In this document: one piece after another, positions 11,001 to 26,000 of the stretch
How positions within the stretch are numbered: the stretch's first letter is position 1
Layout of the letters: each line of letters starts with the position of its first letter
Assembly (NCBI GenBank): GCA_034231615.1
Contig: CM067316.1
Location: forward strand, 23,459,791 to 23,523,790
Source: Meghimatium bilineatum
Taxonomy: Eukaryota; Mollusca; Gastropoda; Stylommatophora; Philomycidae
Reading direction: 5' to 3'
DNA: 64,000 nucleotides
Translations under genes and position numbers: made by a program
The notes under the pieces: model-generated
Seen by the model: the letters and a program-made list of their open reading frames with translations, nothing else
Database searches by the model: none
What the model was told of the DNA's origin: nothing

Positions 11001-14000
11001 TGTAAATAACATTGAGATCTATCTATGGACGTTCTAGTAAAGTGCTTATATTTGGGGGGGGGGGCATTTTGGAAATGGCAGAGGGGAATTTAGACTTGCC
11101 TCCATTAAATATGTTATAAGGGGGAAGAAGGAGTAGTGATTGTTAAGCTGTACATGTATGCACAATCAGAAGATGATACTCTGGTCTTGAAACAATTAAT
11201 GTGGGCAATAATATTTGCATTGTGCATGCACAAAATTTAGCAACTAATTCTACTTATGTGCACTTCTTGTGTTTCCTGCACCTGAGTCTAGGGAAGTTAA
11301 GTTTTGTAAGCTTGGTGGAAAGGGTTCAAAGGGTTAACATCGTCTTCTGTTTTATAATGTCATGGTTATTCTAAGAGGCAAAAATTGTGAATTAAATAAA
11401 ATAAATTTGGTAATAGGGACAATAAGTTTACATTAAGACACACTTCTAGATTTGTAAGACCAGTGCTTATTTGTGGTATTTATATCAGTATCTATTTTTT
11501 TGCAGGTGAAGTTCTGAGAGGAGACCGTATTGTTAATACTCCCTATAAAGTAAGTTGTGTGAGAATTTGTAAAACATGTAAGCATTGAAGATATCCCCTT
11601 GTTAGGAATGAAAATATTGAGTCAGCTGTTATGCGGATATATCCCACATTTTTATAAAGCCTTGTCCATAGAACTCAATGTTGTGAAACAAAGTTTAAGG
11701 AGTTAAACATGCTAATAGAATATTTCAGATAGATCAAGAATATTTTAAAGTCTAGGGTTGCTCCAAGGAAGATAAAAGTATAAGATAGTAGCCCCAAACA
11801 TGATTTAAGACTGGATGTAGCTGCAGCATATTGAATACAGGGCATGTTTTACATAATTTCCCACCATCCAGTACCTCAAGAAAAGAACACGGTTATCAGA
11901 AATAGTTCTCATGGACAAGTTCTGTGGTCCTGTCTCTAGGCTGGTGATCACAGTTCAGTTCATTTCAGAAATCTATAGTAATATCCCTAGAAACTGGCCT
12001 CACAGCATGTGGGGCATTTCCATAAGTGCTCCGCCCTCTGTTCCAGCAGCCATCATTCCAGTGATTGTGTTTCGAGTCTAATGCTGCTGAAACGGACATC
12101 GACATCAGGGCACAACTCTGACCCTTGCGACAGGTTTCTTTGTTGTTCCACCCACCCTCCCTGTGCCTGTGACTAGTTCAAGCACAACGTCGGCCTGTCG
12201 GAACAACATGGTAACTGTTATCAAAGGTTACGACTAATGATTGTATAGATGACGTGCCATAAATCTGCTATAAGTAGTAACCTCAATATAAAGGCATGTC
12301 ATCTACGAAGGTTTTCTGTTGTATGGTTGGTTTGTCTAGTGAGCCATTGGTAAGACCCACAGATGCAACCGCATTCGCAAATGATATGTTATGTTATGTT
12401 CCTCCAGGGCCATAGGCGGCGCATAGGGCAGAAACCATAGCTTTCCATTTCTGTCTTTGTGTTGCCAGGTCTTTCAATTGTTGCGTGTTGTTTAGGTTCA
12501 TTGACATGCCTTCTCTATTAATGGTTCTTCGTAGAGTTTCTCTAGGTCTCCCTCTTCTTCTTACTCCAGGTGGCACCCAATATAGTGATTGCTGGGGAAT
12601 TCTTAGGCTGTTCATTCTGAGAACATGGCCGATGTAAGTCCAACGCCTTTGTCTAATGAAGGAAGATATATAGGTTTGTTTGCTTTCCTCTCATATAGTA
12701 GTGTTAGATTTAAAGTCACTCCACTTAACGTTCAGAATGGTACGTAGGCATTTGTTTTCAAAGGAGTCGAGTCTTTTATCTGTGGCTTTTGTGGCTTTCC
12801 AACTTTCGCACCCATATGATAGAATAGGGATGATGTTGGAGTTAAATAACTTGAGTTTTGTGGTGTTTCTTAGTGTGTTTGACGTCCATATGTTGCGTAG
12901 TTTATTGAAAGCACCCGCTGCAAGGGCAATACGGTGTAAAATTTCTTTTGATGAGTCTCCATCCAATGCTAGATTGGTGCCTAAATATGTAAAATTGTTG
13001 ACTTTTAATAATGGAACATTTTGAATTTCTATGTTGTCGTTGGATCTCGTAAAATCTAGTATATGAGTTTTTGATGTGTTGATTTTCAACCCTATCTGAT
13101 TTGAGTAATGTTGGAGATTGTCGAGCTTAGATTGAGCATCTGTGTGGTTTGCGCTCAAAAGGGCCAGGTCATCTGCGTAGTCAAGATCTTCGAGAACGGT
13201 ATTATTAATCCATTTTATTCCTGTCAGCTCATTTTCAGTGCTCTTTCTCATGACCCAATCAATAGCGACGCAGAAAAGTAATGGGGACATGATGCATCCC
13301 TGTTTAACGCCCGTAACAACTTGGAACCATTCTGACTTCTCAGTGTTTGTTTGAACACAGCAATGTGAGTTGGTGTAGAATGCCTTTATAACATTGATTA
13401 TTTTAGTAGGAAAACCGTATTGCTGTAGAATATTCCATAACGTAGGCCGATGAAGACTATCAAATGCTTTTTCAAAGTCAACAAAGTTGATTATGAGCGG
13501 GGATTGGAATTCGAGTGATTCTTCAATGATGATGCGAAGAGAAAATATGTTGTCTGTGCAGGAGCGAGCTGATCTAAAGCCTGCTTGTTCTTCTCTGAGT
13601 AGTTTATCAACAGCATTCTTTAATCTTTCCAATATGATGCTTAGGAAGACCTTGCCTATGACTGATAATAGGGTGATACCCCGCCAGTTGATGCAGTCTG
13701 AGGGGTTGCCTTTCTTAGGGAGTTTGACGATGATACCGTCTTTCCATTGTTGAGGTGGATTTTCATTGCACCAGACATCATTCATAAGAGACAGCAAGTT
13801 TTCGCAAATGATAGATGATGATGAAATAATAATTTTAACTGTGAGCAGGTGACAATCCATAGCCTTTTAGACAAAAACACATGTTCTCTGTAACTGAGGC
13901 GACACCTTGACTCATCTCAAAGATATGAATGTGTAAGGGGGAGTTTAATAGATGAATGTTTGTTCCGCGGAGGGAGGCATACCAGCGCATCAGTATCTCT

Positions 14001-17000
14001 GTATTACCATGCACAACACACACTTCTGGGCCAACTGACTCATCATTCTTCTGTCAGATGTGTTGACCCATCTGCAGTAATGGTACATCTAGACCATCAT
14101 TCCCTATCATCTAGGAGTCTGTCACAAAAAGATAAAGGCGCAATGTCTGCTGGTCTGCATCTCTTCATTATCCATAGAGACTATTTGATAGAAGAAAGAA
14201 GTAAGAAATTGTAACAAGATGTGACAATGATTGTTTCACAGAAGACATGTTCTCAACATAACCTCCAACTTTTCTTAGTTACCTCCTAAAATAAGTTCAA
14301 AGTTAACCATGATTGCGCACACTTGACTTTTTTATGCGGTTGTGCTTCACTATTGACATAGCCACAGATGCCCATGGTTATGGACTTTTTTATTATTATT
14401 ATTATTATTCTTTCGTTCACTTGAAACATGTCTATATCTGTAATTCCGTCTCCTGAATAAAACTCAGTCTTTTGTAGTTCATACAGTGGCCCATAGAACT
14501 TTGATTCCAGTGTTGTTTCCTCTGGCCAATATGACTGCCTCAACATTTCATACTCAGAACACTCTTGAAGTATATGCTTGGTACTCTGTGCTGCCTGCCC
14601 ACATGTGCACATGGCCGTGTTGCTAATCTTGAATTTTGTGTACATGTGACTGCGGAGTCGGTTGTGTCCTGTTCTGAGACGTAGAATTATAACTTGTTCT
14701 GATCTGTTCATAATGTGATAGTCATCTTGTGTGGGTGTCTGTAGCTTTCTTATTGACTTTTATCATCTGTTTTTCTGATGGTAGGTGATTGGTACATTTG
14801 GTTGGTCTTCTGCAGCACCTTAATTCGTCTGCTTTTTCATTTCCTGATAATCCACAGTGAGAGGGTATCCACTGCATGGTTATCCTATACTGGTAAGACA
14901 GTTCATTAAGTAGTTTTTGTACGTCAGTTTTCCAGACTGGAGAGCTTGAAGCACTGACCTTGCATCTGTCTGGAATACTGTGGGCCAGGGTTGTAGCTCA
15001 GCAGTGTTTCAGTTGCCACCCTAATTACCTAAATTTCTGCATCATAATTATTGCAGAATTTACCTGTTGGCATTCTGATAGTATCTCTAGGTTTGTGTGG
15101 ATATTCTATGTATACACCTGCACCTTCATTCCTCACTGCATTCTGTGCTGACCCACCTATGTATACTCTGACCCATATGTCTTGTGTATTCCTCGTCCAG
15201 GAAACAGGATGACTGTCCTTCGCTGCACACTGTTCTGTTCATTATTATTATTATTATATTATTGCTTATTCTGCAACTAACCAAATCGTTCATGTATTGA
15301 CAGATTTAGCCATGGAAAGATATGTTCAGCTTGTGCTCGATCTGGTACACCATCTGGTACAGGCTTGCTTTAGACCATCTGTCAAGACAAATAAAGATAC
15401 ATATATAATCATATATATTTCAGGGTTGTATTTGCAGCAAATATTTTAAGAAATACTTGATATAAGTGGCATCCTTGTTTTGGAAGGGGGGGGGGGCGAT
15501 TATCACTAGTTGAGAAACTATAGACCTGAGCAACATCAACAAATTGAACACAATCAAACAAGTCACTATTTTGACTGAGAACTGGACACTGCCAACTAAA
15601 AAACACACACCAAATTGGCTTGAGCGACTCTGCAGCTTACATCTACAGAGCAATAACACAGACACTAGACATTTGCTATATGAATATCCCAGATTTGCTG
15701 CTCACAGAGCAACAGTCTGGCCCAAAGGAGAATCTCTGCAAACCAAATTGTGGGAGAACCTGCAACATCTAAAATAAACCACCCTATTCATGACCAGTAT
15801 TGTCCTGGGAGCATAGTGATTAATAGAAGATGACTGGCCGGACATATACAAAATTTTTTGTTCTCACACTGCTGGAATTCATAGCCAATGGATAGATCGG
15901 GTTCAAATATTGTGTACAGCTCTATAATTTTATAATTCACTGAAGCTTGATTTGTATTACTTAATCATTTGCGATGTAGTATATTGCATGATATATGTGG
16001 TTTCTCTCTTCATACAGTTAGAAATGGCTGTGGATGTAGCTTGCAAGGCACTATGTCTTGATGAGTCTGACAATACATACAAACATAAAAGTCTCACCAA
16101 GGAAGAGGCCAAAGAATTTGCAGATAAGATACAACATGACTATTATGTCCATTTGTAAGAACATTTCTTGTTTATTAGTCATTTGTGAAGTTATTTTGTG
16201 TGTGCTGTCCATTAAATAAAGCTGTTGGGCTTCTGCAGCCAAAATAAACACAAATCTCAACAGAATTAACCTTTAGCACACCCACGGAGAATCATGACGC
16301 CAACGGTTTTCTATTTGTAAACAATCGGCGTGGACTTGTCTCGCCCATCGCTATGCACTCATTTATCAACGAATAGCTACATGATGATTATTGTTCATGT
16401 GACTGGAATCAACTAATCCTAGTTAGCAAAATTATTATGCTTCCTTTTCCTTCATTTTGTTTGGAAGGGAAAAGAATGTCAGAGTTTGTAATTTTAAATG
16501 TTTAGGCATCTGTCCCGATCTACGTGATCAGAGTGAATCAGGTTATAATGGAAGTTATTTTCAGTAAAATAATAAATTATGGACTAATTCTGATGATGAG
16601 GAGTAAATATAGTGACACATTGGTTTTGTTATGATATTACACCGGACAAGAATAGGCTGAATGTATTGATGTCATGGTCTACAAACACTAGACCTAGGTC
16701 TAGAGAACAGTGTTAGTACCATCTACATGTTTTCTTTGTTTCCCAGATGATATTATGATAATTATGAGCATGTTAGTGTGGTTATGAAAGAACTATATAA
16801 ATACAATAGGCTTAGATATGTAGAAGAATTTTATCAGGGGTGCCAGATAGACAAATGTAAGTGAGTCAGTAAAACAATTTTTTACTAAATGTTTTCCCCT
16901 TTTTAATCTACATTCTCACATGTCATATGTACATACATAAACAGAACTTACTTCATTAGATTCCATATTAAATTCTTCATATACATTAAAAAAAATATTT

Positions 17001-20000
17001 TAAAATCTTTAAGAACAACAAAGTTGTTGCGGTTTCCAAACACATACCAAAAATAATGCAAATTTTCAAAGAAAACAAACATCCAGTGGCGGGGGAGAAA
17101 TTACATAGTTTTAATGTGGTGTGCTTATGGCTAAATACATGGAACTTCAAATAATGTCTGGAGCCATTGAAAGCAGCCCCACCATAGAAACGACCAAAAC
17201 ACAGAAATCACCTAAATATGCAAAGAAAATATAAAACTACCGTACAATATGAAAAATCAAGAGGACTGAAAGGAAACCCTCTAAACAAAGCATTTCAAGA
17301 AATAATTAATAACAGAGTTTTAAGGAAGGTCCAAACCGCCTAGTAATAGAATAATTTATGCAATATGCTGAATCACTAGAACCTGATATTAACATGTGTG
17401 AGATTTCATCTTCTGAACCATGGATACTCAACCAAAAGACTACAAAAATATTCTTTGATAGATCCAATATATATGAACTACAAGACGACTCACACAGATA
17501 TTTATCACTTCAAATATTAAAAGACCAATATCTCAGAAATATATGGACACTTGTACACGTCACAGATGGATCAGCAACAGAAGCCATAACAAATGGCAGC
17601 ATGAGAATATTGTCTTTTATGTCTCTGCATTCGCTAAGTGTTTGCATTCTTCCCATTTTCTGCATCTCTGTTATGGGTGTTGATTTCATTGCTTCCAACA
17701 TTATTCTAAGTGCCTGGTTTTGCAGTTTATCTAGATCTTGTAATGTGGTGTTTGATGCAGGACACCACACAGCTGAACCATATTCCAGGTGTGGTCTTAT
17801 GCCTTGATGGTAAACTTTACTGAGTATATTCCCACTGGCTCCCCATGTGGTTCCTCTTAGTTTTCTCAGGATAGCTAACTTCCTCCTGGCTTTTGTTGTT
17901 GCTTTGTTTATGTGCTGCTTCCATGTCAGCTTATCATCAAAAGTAACTCCGAGGTATGTGGGTTGTTTGTCTTCTTTCAAGAGCTCTCCATCTATCTTGA
18001 TATGACCAGCTTTTTGTTTTGGTGAGAGGGTAAAGAGTGTAGTGCTGCACTTACTGTGTTAATGCTGACGCACCATCTATTAGCCTATAAGGTTAGGGCA
18101 TTGATAGCTCTTTGTATTTGTTTAGTGGCCACTGTCGCATGTTCTTCCGTGCACCAGATCACCAGGTCGTCAGCATACATTGCCACTTTGATCCCATGTG
18201 GTAGTTCAGCAAGTAGTTCATTGATGTAAACCAAGAAAAGTGTGGGTGACAGGACTCCTCCCTGGGGGACTCCATGACGCAGTAGAACTTTCTTGCTCTT
18301 GCGACCATCTAATTGTACCCTGGCTCTTCTATTATGCAGGTATGCTTTTACCCATTTGTACATTCTTGAGCTAACCCTGCAATTTCGCAATTTCTTTAGG
18401 AGCCCTTCTTTCCAGACCTTATCAAATGCTTTTCTGAGGTCTATCCATGCTGCTAGTACCAGTTTCTTATCTTGGTAGGCATCCTCAATCTCTTGGGAGA
18501 GGTAGGTTGCCTGATCTTTAGTAGAGTAGCACTGTCTGAAACCTGCTTGCTGTGATACCAGAAGGTTTTCACTTTCAAGGTACCACTGCATCCTAAGATT
18601 GATAATGCGTTCCATTGTTTTGCATAGACAGCTTGTGAGGCTGATGGGCCTGTAGTTGGAGACTGTGTTGCCATCTTTTCCTGATTTGAGGAGTGGTGCC
18701 ATTATTGCTTCTTATTTTGACTTAATATACAGTAACTAACACACTGAAGCCTTCAAAATCACCTTCGATCGAGTCAGTATCCAAGAAGAATAGACCTACA
18801 TGAACAATGGCTTTCAAAAGCGAAATAAACAAAGTGGCTTCCTGACGATAATGGACCAAATATAATGTACGGGTCTTCAAATACTGCTGAAAAATCCAAG
18901 GGCAATAACTAGTAAAGTGTTATTATAGAGTTATTACAAAATCATGATCGGAAAGGATCATATGCGACTGTTTACCATGACAACAAATGGCTAATTGAAA
19001 TGTGACACACACCGCCCTTGTGTTTCTTAGGTTAACAATTGATTGCAGAAGAATAAGAATTAAATAAATAGCCATACTTATGATGAAAACACAGGAATAA
19101 AGCAACGTTTATATACTTTAAGTACAAATTCTGTACCGTAACCACACATTGTGCACTGTAACTACTCATTCTGTACTGTAACATCACATTGTGTACTGTG
19201 ACATCACATTGTGTACTGTAACCACACATTGTGTGCTTAACTGCACATTGTGCATCTAAGGAGAGCTTTTTTAATTTTTGTTTTTGACAGAGCAAAGTCA
19301 GAGTATTATTGAATTGGAGAATAATCCAGTTACCTGTTTCATTCATAAAATAATTGTCTTCTTTAGTCATACAGTTAATAAATTATTATTTCTTCTCCTA
19401 CCAGGATTACAGACAATTTGCCTGTTGCTACAGCTATTCTTATGCCAGATGGGCAAAAAATTTATGAACATGGATACAGACTAGGTTCTGTCAATGGAAA
19501 GGAGGTAATATTACATGACTAAAAAAAGGTAAAGGTAGGTCCCATGGCATCTGCCGTCGGGGATGAAGATAACTCTTCATGTACTAAGCCGCAGCAACTA
19601 TTGGGGTGGCCAGTTCCCTTCCTTGCTGTTTTTTACCTTCCCTAACTCATGCGTCAGGTACTCATTTACAGCTGAGTCGACTGGAGGATTTTTTTAATGT
19701 CCGGACGTGGTTTCGAACCTGGCACGCTGTAACCAGATGATAGCAAGCAAGCTCACTATCCACTAGGCTACCGCGCTCCGCGCTACATGACTAGATGTCC
19801 CTAAATAATAATTTAACTAAATAAATAGAAGTAGTACATCATTTAATTGTCTGTTATGACCCTTACATTTATAATGAGAAGAAATAGTTGCTATATATTC
19901 TTCTTCTTTTGCATTAATTCTCAAACTTTTACTGGTTAGCAAGATGTAGTCATGAGAATGAAATGCGTTGTTATTGTTTGCAAACTTGTCAGCAGTAGCT

Positions 20001-23000
20001 GTCTTTTGGCCTAGCACATCCGACTTCATCATGTTAGGTCACTTTTACCTTTTACAGTAAAATTAGCAAAATTAAAACTTTATCTCTTCGGTTCATAATG
20101 GGAATCAGTGGCCACTTTTTAAAGGAATAAATCATATATTATTTAATAAAACAAACTTTCACTAAAGACGCATATACCGCCATATCCATTGTTCAGCATG
20201 CAACACACTGAGAGCCCATTTCCTCATGGATGATGGTGTGAGTGCTCACATTGCGTTTCATGCAGATCGATTCATTGGCAGCAGAGGTCATGTCCTTTTG
20301 ATCTCTGAGTCACTGTATGAATTGCACATAATATTAAAAAGTCAGAATGTGGAGTGAAGTGGTCACTGATTTCCATAATGAACCATCAATTCTATGACAT
20401 GCATGACAGGACACAGTGTTGCATGTTTTGCTCCTTTATGAGCACTAGCAACAAATGGACGAATGATTTTTTTTATATTTATATATATATATATATATGT
20501 TAATGAATTGTTTGACGCTGAAGGTAGTTTGCTCCTTGCTAGTTGGTGTAACTAATATTTCCAAAAATGGATAAGGAAAGACAGAGTATAAAGTAGAAGC
20601 TTGACATGCAGAGGGTAACCACAGTTTATATTGCAAAAAACAGCATAGGTGGGTCACACACACACTCCAAGACTGTTCAGATTACAGAAAACTTCGAGCC
20701 AAGACTAAGCCACTGGACCGTTTGTGGCAAAAATTTTGGGGTGGCTGTTCTGACTTGAAAAGACAGGGAGTTTGTCCTGGCAATTGGCCTTAAGAGATAA
20801 CAAGACCAAACGAATGCTGAATGCAGAAGAAGAAGCATAGGTGGGGATGAAGGTGTGGAGTTATTGCTGCTGTTCAGCATGACATGGGACAGTACTGGTC
20901 AGTGATTGTTTTGAAGAACACTGATTTAAGGAAGCAAGAAGAAGAATAAGAATATGATGATGACCTTTTGCAACTTTACAAACAGTCAGGAAGCAGGCCA
21001 GTATAAAAATTACATGTGGACTACGAAGCCCTCAAATTGCAGCCTTTCTCGTCACTGATTTTGCAGATTTTCGACATGTTGGGGTGAAAACAGAATATAC
21101 ATAACAAATCTGTGTTTAATGATGTATGTGCCTTTCATCTGTGTCAATTGACTTCTGCCATCTTTCTCAGAGTTTCCTCAGACGATCGGATCTCTCAGCG
21201 CTGCGAGTACTCCATGCTGCACGATCAACGGCAGTTTTTCAAAGAATTTAGGTTGATCATGAAATCGTTCAAGGCTTTAATAGGAATATAGTTGCTTGGC
21301 AAATGCCTGTTAGAGAAGGCCCAGATAATTGCCAAACCATCTGTACTGAAATTGAAGAAATTTGATACTAAACAGTGTGTAAGTAGAACTGGGCACTTGC
21401 AAGACAATGATTTTAGCCAGCAAGCAGAGGAACTGTTAATATGTATATGCTGTGCAACATCTACTGGGTGAAACTGAGAATTAATATTCTGCCCAAAGTG
21501 CACTGATGTCAGTTCAGTAATAAAATTAGCTGATAAAGAATGAATTGGCTGAATAACAACTATGGTTATTTTTTTCATGCAGATTTTCCTTCACAACCAT
21601 CTTCAATTGATTTTAAGTTATCACAAACGAGAAGAGTAAGTAATTATTTTTATTACTAAAGTTGGTGTGTGTTTATATATGTATATATATTTGACATTGT
21701 ATTTGAATTTTCCATGATTATCATTGGTCACTTTGTGTATACTTTGAGTAGATAGCCAATGAAAATAACTGAATAATCAAATGTGTCACATTAGAAGGCT
21801 GATTTCCAATTTAGCCCACAAGTCTTATATTGTCATTGGTCATGGTAACACCATATCAAGGACACTGAACCTTTACAGCACTCTCTGTGACTATAATAGA
21901 AAGTTAATATGTATTTTCCATACTTGTTCGCGACTAGGTGCCCATAGAGGCCATACCTTTTCTAACAAAAATATTGCGATTGTAAACAAATGATATTCAC
22001 CTGGTTGACCTAGGAAGTGTTCAACCGTTAGTGTTCAACTAAATATGTGTTACAGATCAGTTGTGACTGTGTTCAGCCACTGATATAATCTGTCAAATTT
22101 TTGTCAAAGTTACAACCATTTTTCATGAATTTATTTTCTATATTCAGATTTATTTTACGTAGCTGATAATTTTAGTTTGATCAACATGATTCATTTGTTT
22201 ACAAAGACGAATATTATATGAACAAGTAGTTTGATTATAAAATATTGGCAGAGTAATCTGTGCCTAGTAAGCAGCATGTGTCCCTGATTGAATGTATCAC
22301 CCGCCGAAGACGGATGTGTCGGGCCATTGGCGCAAATAAAAAGCGACACAACGCATTTCCATTTTCTGGACTACATCTTGCTGGAAATATAGCAGGACCA
22401 TGATCCTGCTAGATCCAGTGGGAGTTTGAAAATGAACGCAGAAGAAGAAGAATGTATCAGAAGTTTTCACCAAAATTCTAGATCTAGTCAGAGTTCTTAG
22501 TTCACAGATATCATATATACACCAACACAACTTGCATCATTACATTCAGTAACCATTTCTTTATTTCCACACATAAACATTATGTACACATCTTTAAAAA
22601 CAAACTACTGATATGCATACATCTCATCTTCAAGAAGAATCACTCCATATTTCAGCCAAAAATACCTTAAAATTATATGTTTTAACCTAAAGTCCTGTCA
22701 ATATTCTGTATAAACAATACATACTAATGTCAAATACAAAGGTCAATATTCAAAGTATGCCCATTTATTTTCTGTACAAAATATGGAAAACCTGTACTAG
22801 TTTTCAAGTATGTTTTATTACCATTTAAGATCTTTAGAATGTTTGTGTAACTAACTATAACAGTGTAATTATGTAATTAAACTTATACTCATTTTGCTTA
22901 CAGTGAAAACTACAGAGTTGTTGGCTTTGAAGTTAGACCACTCAGGTAAGGCATTTTCATATGTAAATTGCATGTTTCAATTTTAGTTTAGAAACAGCTG

Positions 23001-26000
23001 TCTGTCAGAGAGTATCAGTAGGCAAGGGATAAATGATAATGGAATCCATCATAGTCAACTTTTACTGCAGAGACAACCCAGTTCAGGAAATAAGTTTAGG
23101 GGGAGGGGGAAATTCAACTTTTTAAACTTGCTTCAATGTCATGTTTGGATTTCCTAATAGGGGACGGAGGATTTAATGCTTGTAGTGACAGTCTATTCTC
23201 ATTGACTCTAAATGCATGTCTGATTAAGTCCATCATTTTCTTATTATTATTGTAGAAAGATATTGCTTTTTGGTGTCTTCTCTTATTTGATTGATTGACT
23301 AGAATTCTTTCCCACCCAATATTTAAGAACTTTCTAAGACATTTATTTTCAAAACACTTATATACATATTATGATGTTTCAACCAAAAACCTTTATCAAA
23401 GGACAAGTTGTATTGAGGGGTCATTGGTACAAATAAAACAACACATAAGATATCAGTTCTCTGAACTACATCATAATATAAATTTCATAGGATAATTTTC
23501 TACAAGAGTAGAAGAGAGTTCCAACAACAATTTGAGAACAAATGCTAACAAAATAAAAAATATCAAAGCAGTGGTGATGATGAAAATCACAGTGAACTGT
23601 TATGGAAAGAAAAGTGGGTCTCAATATGAAATTTAAATAAATAAAAATAAAAAATAAAAACTATAGATGTGAAAAGAAAAAAAATTATTAAAACAAGAAG
23701 TGGAAATACTAAATATCAATAAAATTATTGCAATGTAATTAGTCCAAAAACTTGTTTCGCTACGGTATAGAATAAGATATATATATATATAATGATCAAA
23801 TCGCATGATCAATAAGAGAAGTATACAGTTTTATCTTAATATTGGAAATAAGTAGAATTTCTTAACTCAAATGGCTTATGGCATCATCGGTTTTTATAGT
23901 TAAAATTGCCAAAAATTAACGTAAGATTCTGAATATTTGTCCCCTATCATAATTTATAACAAAAACATTTTTTTTTCCAGTTATGCTTATGGAGAAGTGA
24001 ATGTGGATAAAGCAACAGGAGCATGCACGGTTGCAACTTCTAAGAATCCTCAAAAGATCACAGAAAATGGTATTGATACATGTTGTACATTGAAGTGTAT
24101 TTGGGTGTAGAATATATTCAATGTATTTTAGTTTCAATGTTACTTCTATGTGGTTATTCAAGAATGGCAGATACTATTTCTGTACACCTAGATTTTTACA
24201 AGTATCAGATAATGTCTCTTGAAAATTTCAATCTATTGTGTCTTGTGTATTCACTTGCATTAGATCTCACAATAGTATGATTGTCCTGCTGGGAAAATGA
24301 AGAGGACAAAAGAAAGTATGGATTGATAATATTAAAAACTGGACAAGATTAAGTTTCTCCGCACTCAAAATATGAACTGAGAACAGAGAAGTGAAATATG
24401 GCATAATTTTTGTGTTGGTGTTTCTATAGTGGCATTCCTACGATCCTGTTAGTTTATGGGTGTAGTGCTGCTTCTACCAACATTCTAATTTTCTATACAA
24501 ATTGTGATTTATCTTTTATTTTAGGCAATAATATTTTATTAACCATCAACGATGACATCTTGCATGCATTATCAGTCAAATAACTTATTGTAATAGAAAT
24601 ATTTTACTTTTGGGAAATACTTTCATCTTCAGAATCTTCTGTAGAGCTACTGTCCTGAACATGCAGATGTTTGTGGTAATGAATATAAGGCTGAAGCACT
24701 ACTAAAAATATACTTGTGCAACATTTTATTCCATATTTCATCCATTGCAGCATTGATGACTCATCACTTGTTGCATCCTTATCCAATGTCAGGTTTCAAA
24801 ACTACTGCTTCACACCTCTCTTATCTATCTCTAAAACAGAACTATAGAGAACTCTACACATTCCTGTTGCACTCTTTATTTTAACTTGGATATATTTATA
24901 ATGTGGTAGCATAGTTGATAGTGAGTGCCTTGCAAACCAAACTCATCAAACTAGGTGGTTCAAATGGTGACTATCCACTCCACATTGTGTCTGCGATACA
25001 ATTGGGTGTATTGATGATGCGTTAAAGCTCAACAGTGGTTGAATAGCAATGATATATATAAATAAGCTATTCAACCACTGTTGAGCTTTTATATATATAT
25101 ATATATATATATATAATCAACTCCGTAACTCTGTTTTTGTTATTTGCTATAGGCTCCTAAACTACATGATATTACCGAACAAAATTTGGCCCAGTTATAG
25201 GTGCTTGTCAAAAATCTTTAAAATTCTGTAAAGCTGTGGTTCAGTAAAGTTGACCATTAATATGATTGTTTAACCTTTTACCTCTGACTGCTACACAGTC
25301 AAACAAATGTAAACAAATAATAATAGTTCTAAATGGTAGAAAATAATATTGTTGCATTTCAACTGACATTTACCCTGTTTTAATCAATATTTACTCTGTT
25401 TTAACAGGTTCACGATTCTTCCTCCTTGTATTTCTATTTTTAAAAAAATTAAAAAAAGTTCTATCCAATGAAACATTTGGCATCTGCCTTACAATCGATC
25501 AATTGTCGACATCTCACCCTACTCAAAGATTACAACCATGATATAATTAGGCCTATATTCAAATTTTTCAGACAATGCAGTTGTTGTTTGATTTAAAATG
25601 CACTATATATCCCAGAGACATTGGTTTAATTTTCTTCTTCAATTTTTATAAACCTAGGCCGTCACAAATGAAAGTCTTTGGCGCATTTGAAGAATAATTT
25701 GTGTAAATTTTATTTAAAAAAAACAACATATTTCTTCAAATCACATAGGCCTACTGTATGTAGGGGAGTAACTGGATTTTTTTTTCTATTGGCAGTTTCT
25801 GAGATTTCTGAAAGGTTGAAATATTGAATTATTAATAAATTAAATTCTACACATATTATATCTTGGTGCCCTTCAGTAATGGGATATGTGTTCTGTTAGG
25901 CCTATTAATTATAAATCCTGCTGAATGTTGGAAAAACATTTGCTATAGTGTGCCGGGCAATTACCTGTTGCATATATATCGTCCGCAGAATGCCAAACTG

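Noticed and set aside
12680..13024. 114-residue + strand open frame
   Set aside because: It is the antisense shadow of the LINE reverse transcriptase on the - strand; the same applies to 13487-13753.
17358..17807. 149-residue + strand open frame
   Set aside because: It runs from an I-clade LINE fragment through the junction into the antisense of another LINE; not one protein.
21225..21578. 117-residue - strand frame in intron 6
   Set aside because: No recognisable domain, no splice or start context, no similarity noted; likely chance.
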